DNA of 64,000 bases from Actinomycetes bacterium. GTDB lineage: Bacteria; Actinomycetota; Thermoleophilia; Solirubrobacterales; JACPNS01. The first letter of the stretch is position 1, and the number at the start of each line of letters is the position of its first letter. Positions 53,747 through 60,889 of the stretch are shown here, piece by piece. Where the stretch lies: positions 12,379 to 76,378 of the forward strand of contig JAEYBE010000020.1 of NCBI GenBank assembly GCA_023404495.1, in the 5' to 3' direction. The notes beneath the pieces were generated by a model. That model worked only from the letters and a program-made list of their open reading frames with translations, had not been told where the DNA came from and made no database searches. The position numbers were made by a program, and so were the translations under genes.

Positions 53747-54253
53747 TCAGGCAACGTCGTCGCGCGGAAACGGCGCGATCTCGCCGGCGCGGCGTTGGCG
53801 ATCGTCTGCGCCGGGGCCCGCGCGGAGCTTGGTATTCGAGGCCTTCAGGTCCCCGCCGCAGTGATCGCAGACCATCTTCGCGTGCACCGCGTGGCCGCAG
53901 GTCTCATGGAAGAGCTCGCGCGGCGCGCCGTCGGGGGCGGCGTACTTGTCGCCCCAGGCGAGCATCGCCAGCAGGATCGGCTGGGCGTCGATGCCCTTCT
54001 GTGTCGGCACGTAACGCTCGACCGTCTGGCCTTTCTCTTCCTGATCGACGCGCACGACGATCCCGTGCTCGACCAGCATCTGTAGCCGGTCGCTGAGGAT
54101 GTTCGATGCGACGCCGGTGTTGCGTTTGATCTGCGAAAAGCGCTGACGACCGAGGAAGACCTCGCGCAGGATCAGCATCGTCCAACGCTCAGTGAAGAGC
54201 TCCGCCGCACGGGCGATCGAACAGTTCTGGTTCTCAAACGGGCGGAAGGGCAT
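53747..54253 (-). CDS. HxlR-family transcriptional regulator
   Basis: The 168-residue protein has the HxlR winged helix: CSIARAAELFTERWTMLILREVFLGRQRFSQIKRNTGVASNILSDRLQMLVEHGIV, spanning about 11-66. Cys11 is the redox-type N-terminal cysteine common in HxlR proteins. Past the usual end, a zinc-binding-like segment HAKMVCDHCGGDLK adds about 60 residues. TAGAGT ends 6 nt before the ATG. The divergent MFS gene and paired operators indicate a local regulator of efflux. Confidence 0.9.
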   Translation of the reverse strand: MPFRPFENQNCSIARAAELFTERWTMLILREVFLGRQRFSQIKRNTGVASNILSDRLQMLVEHGIVVRVDQEEKGQTVERYVPTQKGIDAQPILLAMLAWGDKYAAPDGAPRELFHETCGHAVHAKMVCDHCGGDLKASNTKLRAGPGADDRQRRAGEIAPFPRDDVA

Positions 54254-54259
54254 GGGGAG

Positions 54260-54288
54260 ACTCTACCGGAGTGAGTTGCATTTTGCAA
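54260..54288 (-). promoter_or_regulatory. Promoter of hxlR, leaderless, with -35 inside operator 1
   Basis: On the minus strand TTGCAA (54283-54288), a 17-bp spacer and TAGAGT (54260-54265) precede the ATG at 54253 by 6 nt. The -35 element is the right arm of operator 1, so the regulator should repress itself when bound. Confidence 0.65.
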
Positions 54289-54289
54289 C
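54275..54289. promoter_or_regulatory. Operator 1 of the HxlR/MFS pair
   Basis: GTTGCATTTTGCAAC is a palindrome with arms GTTGCA and TGCAAC. It contains the -35 elements of both divergent promoters, one on each strand. Confidence 0.75.
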
Positions 54290-54304
54290 CAAGCCTGTTA
54301 TGGT
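54276..54304 (+). promoter_or_regulatory. Promoter of the MFS gene with -35 inside operator 1
   Basis: TTGCAT (54276-54281), a 17-bp spacer and TATGGT (54299-54304) form a vegetative-type promoter. Operator 2 begins 11 nt after the -10 element, covering the expected transcription start. Confidence 0.6.
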
Positions 54305-54315
54305 GGCGAGCATTA

Positions 54316-54330
54316 GTTGCAAAATGCAAC
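54316..54330. promoter_or_regulatory. Operator 2 of the HxlR/MFS pair
   Basis: GTTGCAAAATGCAAC is the exact reverse complement of operator 1. The two centres are 41 bp apart, close to four helical turns, so two dimers would sit on the same DNA face. Confidence 0.75.
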
Positions 54331-54355
54331 TGCCTCTCATCCCCAGGAGCACCCC

Positions 54356-55777
54356 ATGCAGCACAAATGGAAAGTCCTCACAATCGTCTCGGTCGCGATC
54401 TTCATGGGCAGCCTTGACTTGTTCATCGTCAACGTCGCCTTCCCCGACATCCAGGCGGCCTACGACGGCGCTTCGCTTTCGTCACTCTCGTGGATCCTCA
54501 ATGCTTTCGCGATCGTCTTCGCCGCGTTGCTCGTGCCGCTTGGACGACTGGCCGATCGCTTCGGCCGCAAGCGCTTCTTCGTTGGCGGGCTGGTGACGTT
54601 CATCGTCGGCTCGGCGCTCTGCGGACTCGCGCCGACGCTTGAGCTGATGGTCGCTGCGCGCGTGGTGCAGGCGGCGGGAGTCGCCGCGATGGCGCCGACC
54701 AGCCTGGCGCTGCTGCTGCCCGAGTTCAGCCCCGCCGAGCGCCCCGTGGCAATCGCAATCTGGTCGGCCGCCGGAGGCATCGCCGCCGCTGCCGGTCCTC
54801 CACTGGGCGGACTGCTGGTCGAACTCGACTGGCGACTGATCTTCCTGGTCAACATTCCGTTCGGGCTGATCGCGCTGTGGTTCGCCGTGCGCACGCTCGT
54901 CGAGGCGCGTGACGAATCGGCGACTTTGCTGCCGGACATGCTCGGCACGCTGCTGCTGATCGTCAGCGTCTCGTCGCTCTCGCTCGGTCTGGTCAAGACC
55001 GAGACCTGGGGCTGGACTGGAGGCCAGACGCTCGCGGCCTTCGCGGTCAGTGCCGTTGCCGCAGTCTGGTTCGTGCTGCGTTCGCGCCGCCACCCCGCGC
55101 CGGTGATCGACCTCGATCTCTTCCGCACGCGGTCCTACTCGATGGCCAACCTCACGTCACTGCTCTTCTACGCGGCCTTCTGCGCCGGGCTGCTCGTGAT
55201 GGTGCTGTATCTGACCGGCGTCTGGCACGAGTCCGTGCTGGCGACGGGTCTGTGGCTGGCGCCCGGCCCGCTGGCCGCGGCGATCGCGAGCGTGCCGGCA
55301 GGCCGGCTCGGCGCGCGGATCGGTCAGGCGCCGGTAGCGGCCGCCGGCAGCCTGCTCTTCGCCGCCGCGAACATCGCCTTCATCATGCGCGCGAGCACCG
55401 AGGCGGAACCGCTGACGATCCTCCTTCCTTCGTGGATCATCGGCGGCATCGGCGTCGGAATGGTGCTCCCCACGATCGCGGCGACCGTCGCCGCCTCGGT
55501 GCCGCCGGCGCGCTTTGCCACCGGGATCGCCGTGATGACAACTGCGCGGCAGATCGGCGCGGTGATCGGAGTCGCCTTGCTGATCGCCGTGCTCGGCACA
55601 CCAGATCCGGCAAACCCGATGCCAGCGTTACATGACGCCTGGTGGCTGATCGTCGGGCTGATGCTGGCGAGCGCTGTGAGCGCGCTGGCGATCGGTCGGG
55701 TGGCGCAGACGAGCGAGACCGCGCCGACCGAGGACTTTGCTCAAGCAGAGCTCGGCCCGGAACCTGCGCACGCGTAG
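54356..55777 (+). CDS. MFS drug-efflux transporter, DHA2 (14-TMS) type
   Basis: The 473-residue protein (ATG 54356, AGGAG upstream) has the DHA2 signature FMGSLDLFIVNVAFPDI in the first helix, the motif A loop LGRLADRFGRKRFF and motif C-like GPPLGGLLVELDWRLIFLVNIPFG. About 14 hydrophobic segments are visible. It should export drugs or metabolites with protons. A start 13 codons earlier lies inside operator 2 and is unlikely. The divergent HxlR regulator and its operators imply inducible expression. Confidence 0.92.
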   Translation: MQHKWKVLTIVSVAIFMGSLDLFIVNVAFPDIQAAYDGASLSSLSWILNAFAIVFAALLVPLGRLADRFGRKRFFVGGLVTFIVGSALCGLAPTLELMVAARVVQAAGVAAMAPTSLALLLPEFSPAERPVAIAIWSAAGGIAAAAGPPLGGLLVELDWRLIFLVNIPFGLIALWFAVRTLVEARDESATLLPDMLGTLLLIVSVSSLSLGLVKTETWGWTGGQTLAAFAVSAVAAVWFVLRSRRHPAPVIDLDLFRTRSYSMANLTSLLFYAAFCAGLLVMVLYLTGVWHESVLATGLWLAPGPLAAAIASVPAGRLGARIGQAPVAAAGSLLFAAANIAFIMRASTEAEPLTILLPSWIIGGIGVGMVLPTIAATVAASVPPARFATGIAVMTTARQIGAVIGVALLIAVLGTPDPANPMPALHDAWWLIVGLMLASAVSALAIGRVAQTSETAPTEDFAQAELGPEPAHA

Positions 55778-55813
55778 CAAGCGAACGGCACGCCAGCCAA
55801 TCCACAGCAAAAG

Positions 55814-55872
55814 CCCGCACTTTGCAATCAACCTTTGGCACCTGGTGCCAAAGGTTGGTCGCAATTTGCGGG
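55814..55872. repeat. 59-nt imperfect palindrome upstream of purS
   Basis: The inner stem is perfect over 13 bp: CAACCTTTGGCAC (55829-55841) with GTGCCAAAGGTTG (55845-55857), loop CTG. Outside it, TTGC pairs with GCAA, and CCCGCA (55814-55819) pairs with TGCGGG (55867-55872). It lies between the MFS stop and purS. It could be a terminator (no T-run is visible), an attenuator-like leader structure for the purine genes, or a small palindromic repeat element. Confidence 0.65.
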
Positions 55873-55974
55873 AATCCAGAAAACCTGCAGAAAACCCGCA
55901 TGAACAGCGGGAAAACGCCGCCCACGCGCTCGATACGCTCATTGCCTATTCGGACCTGACTAAGGAGCCTCACT

Positions 55975-56217
55975 TTGGCCGTCAAAGCCACCGTCCTGAT
56001 CCGCCCCAAAGAAGGCATCCTCGACCCGCAGGGCGAGGCCGTCGAGAATGCGCTCCCAGCGCTCGGATTCTCTGGCGTCAGCCACGTTCACGTCGGCCGT
56101 CTCGTCGAACTTGAGATCGAGGACGACTCGCAGCTTGAGCAGATGTGCGAGCAACTGCTCGCCAACCCGCTGATCGAGGATTACGAGATCCTCCAGAGTC
56201 CGATCAACGCCAGCTAG
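55975..56217 (+). CDS. purS: Phosphoribosylformylglycinamidine synthase subunit PurS
   Basis: The 80-residue protein is the small FGAM synthase subunit: KATVLIRPKEGILDPQGEAVENALPALGFSGV, then VGRLVELEIED. It bridges PurQ and PurL for ammonia transfer. It starts with TTG at 55975, with AAGGAG at 55962-55967 seven nt before, so this purine operon has a true leader, unlike purB, purC, purN and purH. The purQ ATG directly follows its TAG stop. Confidence 0.95.
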   Translation: MAVKATVLIRPKEGILDPQGEAVENALPALGFSGVSHVHVGRLVELEIEDDSQLEQMCEQLLANPLIEDYEILQSPINAS

Positions 56218-56910
56218 ATGACGAAGTTCGGCATCCCCCAGTTTCCCGGCTCCTGCGACGAGACCGACACGTTGCTGGCCTGCAGCCGAGTCGGCGAAGC
56301 CGAGTCGCTCTGGCACAAGGACAAAGACCTCAAAGGCGCCGACGTGATCGTCGTGCCTGGCGGTTTCTCCTACGGCGACTATCTGCGCGCCGGCGCGATC
56401 CCGCCCTTTTCGCCCGTGATGCAAGCCGTGAAGGAATTCGCGGCGGAGGGCGGCCTCGTGCTCGGTATCTGCAATGGCTTCCAAGTGCTGACCGAAGCCG
56501 GGCTACTGCCGGGCGCACTGCTGCCGAACGTCAACCTCTCGTTCACCTGTCGCCAGGTCGATCTGATTGTCGAGACAAACGAAACCCCGTTCACCCACGA
56601 ACTTGTTACCGGTGAACGCCTGAGCATTCCCGCCAAGCACACGACCGGTCGCTACTTCGCACCAACCGAGATGCTCAACACTCTCGAGGCCGAGGGCCAG
56701 GTGATCCTGCGCTACGCCGACGGCCACAACTTCAACGGCTCGGTCAACGACATCGCCGGCGTCACCAACGAGCAGCGAAACGTCTTCGGCCTGATGCCCC
56801 ACCCCGAGCACGCCGTCGACATCCTCACCGGCTCGGACGACGGCCTCAAGCTCTTCGCCTCGCTGGCCTCGGCGGCACCGATGGCGATCGGCACCGGAGA
56901 CATGACATGA
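56218..56910 (+). CDS. purQ: Phosphoribosylformylglycinamidine synthase subunit PurQ (glutaminase)
   Basis: The 230-residue class I glutamine amidotransferase supplies ammonia to PurL. The nucleophile is Cys85 in LVLGICNGFQVLTEAG, and the His-Glu pair is in MPHPEHAVD. The start FGIPQFPGSCDETDT is typical of PurQ. The gene overlaps purL by 4 bp (ATGA). Confidence 0.97.
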   Translation: MTKFGIPQFPGSCDETDTLLACSRVGEAESLWHKDKDLKGADVIVVPGGFSYGDYLRAGAIPPFSPVMQAVKEFAAEGGLVLGICNGFQVLTEAGLLPGALLPNVNLSFTCRQVDLIVETNETPFTHELVTGERLSIPAKHTTGRYFAPTEMLNTLEAEGQVILRYADGHNFNGSVNDIAGVTNEQRNVFGLMPHPEHAVDILTGSDDGLKLFASLASAAPMAIGTGDMT

Positions 56911-59210
56911 GCGGCGCGGCCGCGGCCCCCGCGCCGCACATCGCGCTTGGCCTGACCGACGCAGAGTTCGATCTGATCGTCGAGAAGATGGGCCGCGAGC
57001 CCAACGCCACGGAACTTGCGATGTTCTCGCTGATGTGGAGCGAGCACTGCTCCTACAAGCACTCCAAGAAGATCCTCGGCCAGCTCCCAACCGAGGGGCC
57101 GCACCTCCTGATGGGCCCGGGCGAGAACGCTGGCGCGGTCACGGTGGGAGATGGTCTTGCGATCGCCTTCAAGGTTGAGTCGCACAACCACCCGTCAGCA
57201 GTTGAGCCCTTCCAGGGCGCGGCCACCGGAGTCGGCGGCATCCTGCGCGACATCTTCGCCGTCGGCGCGCGCCCGATCGCCGTGCTCGACTCGCTGCGCT
57301 TTGGCGAGCTTTCATCGCAGCGCTCGCGCTTCCTCGCCGACCGCGCAGTCGCCGGGATCGGCCACTACGGCAACTCGATCGGGGTGCCGACGATCGGCGG
57401 CGAGATCTACTTCGAGGGCCCCTACGAGCAGAATTGCCTGGTCAATGCGATGGCGCTCGGTCTCGCCCCTGTCGACCAACTGATCAAGAGCGCGGCCGCA
57501 GGTGTCGGTAACAAGCTCGTGCTCTTCGGCGCCTCGACCGCCCGCGACGGGATCGGCGGGGCTTCGGTGCTGGCATCGGCAGAGCTCGGCGACGATGACG
57601 ACTCCAAGCGCCCGACAGTTCAGGTGGGTGACCCGTTCGAAGAGTCCAAGCTCGTCGAGTGCTGTCTGGAACTGCTCCAGAACGATCTTCTCGCTTCGCT
57701 GCAAGACCTCGGAGCCGCTGGACTCACCAGCGCCTCTTCCGAGATGGCAAGTAAGGGCGAGGTCGGTCTCGACATCCACGTCGACCGCGTACCGCTCAGA
57801 GAACAAGGCATGGAGCCCTTCGAGATCATGGTCTCCGAGTCGCAGGAGCGGATGCTCTGCGTCGTCACCCCGGAGCTGCTCGACCAGGTTCTGGCCGTCT
57901 GCGACAAGTGGGATCTCCACCACGCGGTGATCGGCGAGGTCACAGACACCAGGCACATGCAGATCTACGAAAACGGTGAGCTGGTCGGCGACATCCCGGT
58001 CCCGGCGCTGGTCGACGATTGCCCCGTCTACACGCTCGAACCCGAACAGCCCGCCGAGCAGATCTACCCGGCACCGCAGGTCGACTCGGACGCCGCGCGC
58101 AAGGCAACCGCGGCATTCGACTCAGACGCCCAGGGCATGCTGACCGCGCTGCTCGCCAGCGACAACGTCGCCTCGCGCCGCAGCTACTTCGAGCGCTACG
58201 ACTGCGTCGTCGGCTCACGCACGACCAAGCGCCCGGAAGAAGCCGAGGCCGCCGTGCTGCATCTTTGGAAGCAGGATGAGTCCGGCGCGCCCACCGCGGG
58301 CCCGAGCATCGCGGTGAGCATCGACGGTTCTGGGCGAAAAGTCGCGGCCGACCCCTACCGCGGAACAATCGGCGTCGTGCTCGAGTGCGCGGCCAACATC
58401 GCCTGCGTCGGCGGCGAGCCACTGGGCCTGACCAACTGCCTGAACTTCGGCAACCCCGAGAAGCCCGAGATCGCCTGGCAGCTGACCGAGTCTGTCAAGG
58501 GAATGCGCGACGCCTGCCGCGCGCTCAACCTGCCGGTCGTCGGCGGCAACGTCTCGCTCTACAACCAGAGCGGCAGTGGACCGATCTACCCGACGCCGGT
58601 GGTGGGAATCGTTGGCGGCGTGCCAGACCCCGCGATCGTCGCGACCAACACCTTCAGCGAGGACGACCTGTTTGTCGCCCTCGTCGGTCCATACGACCCG
58701 ACGCTCGGCGCGTCGGAGCTGGCGAAGCTGATCGGCGACCCGCTGCCGACCAAGTTGCCCGACCTCGATCTCGCCAAGCACGCCCAAGCGCTGGCGCTCG
58801 TACGCGATGCCGTGCGAGCCGGCAAGGTCAAGGTCGCCCGCGACGTGTCCGAGGGGGGCCTTGCCACGGCGCTGGCCGAGTGCACCCTCGCTGGCACGGG
58901 GGCCGAGATCGACCTCACCCCGCTGGTCGAACGCGTAGCCCGCGCTTACCCCGACGCCGAGCCGCACCAACACGCACGCACCGCGCTCTTTGGCGAAGGC
59001 CCGGGGGGCGTCGTCGTTGCCGGCACGCGTGAAGATTTGATGGCGCTCTCTTCCGCCGCGGACGGAGTTGGTTTTCTGGCCCTCGGAACGTCCGGTGGAC
59101 AGGTGTTGTCGATCGCCGAACCCACTGGTACATTGGGAGAAGTCTCACTGCCGGCTAGCGAGATCCAGCGCATCCACGGCGGTGCACTGGCGGAACGAGT
59201 CTCTACTTGA
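56907..59210 (+). CDS. purL: Phosphoribosylformylglycinamidine synthase subunit PurL
   Basis: The 767-residue synthetase subunit is the small PurL form that needs PurS and PurQ. It has MWSEHCSYKHSKK near residue 35, GDGLAIAFKVESHNHPSAVEP, a repeated ATP-binding fold with GGNVSLYNQS, and GEGPGGVVVAGT near the C-terminus. It converts FGAR to FGAM with ATP. purF overlaps its stop by 4 bp. Confidence 0.97.
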   Translation: MSGAAAAPAPHIALGLTDAEFDLIVEKMGREPNATELAMFSLMWSEHCSYKHSKKILGQLPTEGPHLLMGPGENAGAVTVGDGLAIAFKVESHNHPSAVEPFQGAATGVGGILRDIFAVGARPIAVLDSLRFGELSSQRSRFLADRAVAGIGHYGNSIGVPTIGGEIYFEGPYEQNCLVNAMALGLAPVDQLIKSAAAGVGNKLVLFGASTARDGIGGASVLASAELGDDDDSKRPTVQVGDPFEESKLVECCLELLQNDLLASLQDLGAAGLTSASSEMASKGEVGLDIHVDRVPLREQGMEPFEIMVSESQERMLCVVTPELLDQVLAVCDKWDLHHAVIGEVTDTRHMQIYENGELVGDIPVPALVDDCPVYTLEPEQPAEQIYPAPQVDSDAARKATAAFDSDAQGMLTALLASDNVASRRSYFERYDCVVGSRTTKRPEEAEAAVLHLWKQDESGAPTAGPSIAVSIDGSGRKVAADPYRGTIGVVLECAANIACVGGEPLGLTNCLNFGNPEKPEIAWQLTESVKGMRDACRALNLPVVGGNVSLYNQSGSGPIYPTPVVGIVGGVPDPAIVATNTFSEDDLFVALVGPYDPTLGASELAKLIGDPLPTKLPDLDLAKHAQALALVRDAVRAGKVKVARDVSEGGLATALAECTLAGTGAEIDLTPLVERVARAYPDAEPHQHARTALFGEGPGGVVVAGTREDLMALSSAADGVGFLALGTSGGQVLSIAEPTGTLGEVSLPASEIQRIHGGALAERVST

Positions 59211-60742
59211 CCTCCACGCCCTCTTCTTCCCACGGCGACGGCTTTTTCGACGACCGCGACGGACCACGCGACGAATGCGGCGTCTTCGGCATCTACGCCC
59301 CTGAGCTGGATGTCTCGCGCCTGGCCTACTTCGCGCTATACGCGCTGCAGCACCGCGGGCAGGAGTCCGCGGGCATCGCTGCCTCCGACGGCACGCACAT
59401 CATCACGCTGCGCGACACGGGACTGGTCAGCCAGGTCTTTGACGAGGAGAAGCTGCGCGGCCTGACCGGCAACATGGCGGTCGGCCACGTGCGCTACTCG
59501 ACAACCGGCTCCTCGGGCTGGGAGAACACACAGCCGATCTACCGCGCCGACCACCACATGATCGCGCTCGCGCACAACGGCAACCTGATCAACGCGGTCG
59601 AGCTTCACGCCGAGCTGCGCGAGCAGGGCATCACTTTCCGATCAACCTCCGACAGCGAGATCATCGCCGCGCTCGTCTCCAACTCCCCGGCCGCGACAAT
59701 CCAAGAGGCCGTCGCCGAAGTGATGCCGCGCCTGAAGGGCGCCTTCAGCACGGTGATCGTCAACAAGGAGATGGTCGTCGGCTTCCGCGACCCGAGCGGG
59801 TTGCGACCGCTGGCGCTTGGCCAGATCCCGACGCCCGACGGCGGCGCGCGCTACTGCTTCGCCTCTGAGTCTTCTGCCTTCGACATCATCGGCGCCGAGT
59901 TCCTACGCGAGGTCGAACCCGGCGAGCTGATTGCGCTGACCGAGAAGGGCATCGAGACCCAGATGGTCGTGCCCGGCGAGCGCAAGGCCTTCTGCGTTTT
60001 TGAGCACATCTACTTCGCCCGCCCTGACACGCACCTCGAAGGCCAGCTCGTGCAGCAGTCGCGCGGCCGGATGGGCGAGATCCTCTGGCGCGAGGCGCCA
60101 GTCGAGGCGGACATGGTTGTCGCGGTGCCGGACTCTGGCAACCCGGCGGCCAAGGGGCTCTCGCGCGCGTCGGGCATTCCGATGGATGACGGCTTAATCA
60201 AAAACCGCTACGTCGGCCGCACGTTTATCCAGCCAGGTCAGGAGCTGCGCAAGCTCGGCCTGCGGATGAAGTTCACGCCGCTGCCGGAGATCGTCTCGGG
60301 CCAACGACTGATCGTGGTTGACGACTCGATCGTGCGCGGAAACACCACGCGCCAAATCATCGGCATGCTGCGCGACGCCGGCGCCGCCGAGGTTCACCTG
60401 CGCATTTCCGCCCCGCCGATCCGCCACTCGTGTCACTACGGAATTGACATGAGCACGAACGAGCAGATGATCGCCTACGGCCGAACGGTCGACGAGATCG
60501 CCAAGGAACTGACCGCGGACTCACTGGCCTACATCTCGCTCGAAGGCGTCTACGAGGCGATCCGCGGCGAGCGCGCCGCGCACTGCGACGCCTGCTTCTC
60601 CGGCGAATACCCGCTTGAAGGCTCCGACCGCGCCACCGGCAAGTTCGCGCTCGAAGACATCTCCTCGCTGCCGCAGATTACCGATGGAATCGGCAACGGC
60701 GCACACGGACCTGTTGCCGCGATGGACTCTCTCGAGTCCTGA
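59207..60742 (+). CDS. purF: Amidophosphoribosyltransferase
   Basis: The 511-residue enzyme catalyses the first committed purine step. The glutaminase Cys24 in RDECGVFGIY implies a 23-residue propeptide removed to expose the nucleophile, as in Bacillus PurF. The PRPP loop is VVDDSIVRGNTT. Cysteines in AFCVFEH, RHSCHYG and HCDACFSG fit the four ligands of the Bacillus-type [4Fe-4S] cluster. It starts with a TTG overlapping the purL stop. The expected neighbour purM does not follow. Confidence 0.96.
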   Translation: MTSTPSSSHGDGFFDDRDGPRDECGVFGIYAPELDVSRLAYFALYALQHRGQESAGIAASDGTHIITLRDTGLVSQVFDEEKLRGLTGNMAVGHVRYSTTGSSGWENTQPIYRADHHMIALAHNGNLINAVELHAELREQGITFRSTSDSEIIAALVSNSPAATIQEAVAEVMPRLKGAFSTVIVNKEMVVGFRDPSGLRPLALGQIPTPDGGARYCFASESSAFDIIGAEFLREVEPGELIALTEKGIETQMVVPGERKAFCVFEHIYFARPDTHLEGQLVQQSRGRMGEILWREAPVEADMVVAVPDSGNPAAKGLSRASGIPMDDGLIKNRYVGRTFIQPGQELRKLGLRMKFTPLPEIVSGQRLIVVDDSIVRGNTTRQIIGMLRDAGAAEVHLRISAPPIRHSCHYGIDMSTNEQMIAYGRTVDEIAKELTADSLAYISLEGVYEAIRGERAAHCDACFSGEYPLEGSDRATGKFALEDISSLPQITDGIGNGAHGPVAAMDSLES

Positions 60743-60889
60743 CCAGCGTACCGCCATATCAGCGTGCCCTGCACCAGTCGATCGGGTGTGGTCGTGCTCG
60801 AGACTAGACATAACCCGTTTTCATGTATTCATTTGGGTAATATTTGCGCGATCAACTCTGCCAATCGTCGCCCCCCCCGGTAAGGAATC
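60743..60889. promoter_or_regulatory. AT-richer intergenic region before the GH16 gene
   Basis: The composition changes just after purF. TAATAT (60838-60843) is a likely -10 for the glycosidase gene, and AAGGA lies just before the ATG at 60890. An eight-base C run lies near 60872-60880. No strong terminator hairpin for purF is visible. Confidence 0.45.

Noticed and set aside
60872..60880. C homopolymer before the GH16 gene as a phase-variation tract
   Set aside because: It lies outside the coding region and between promoter and ribosome-binding site. At about eight bases it is not clearly beyond chance, so I did not claim phase variation.
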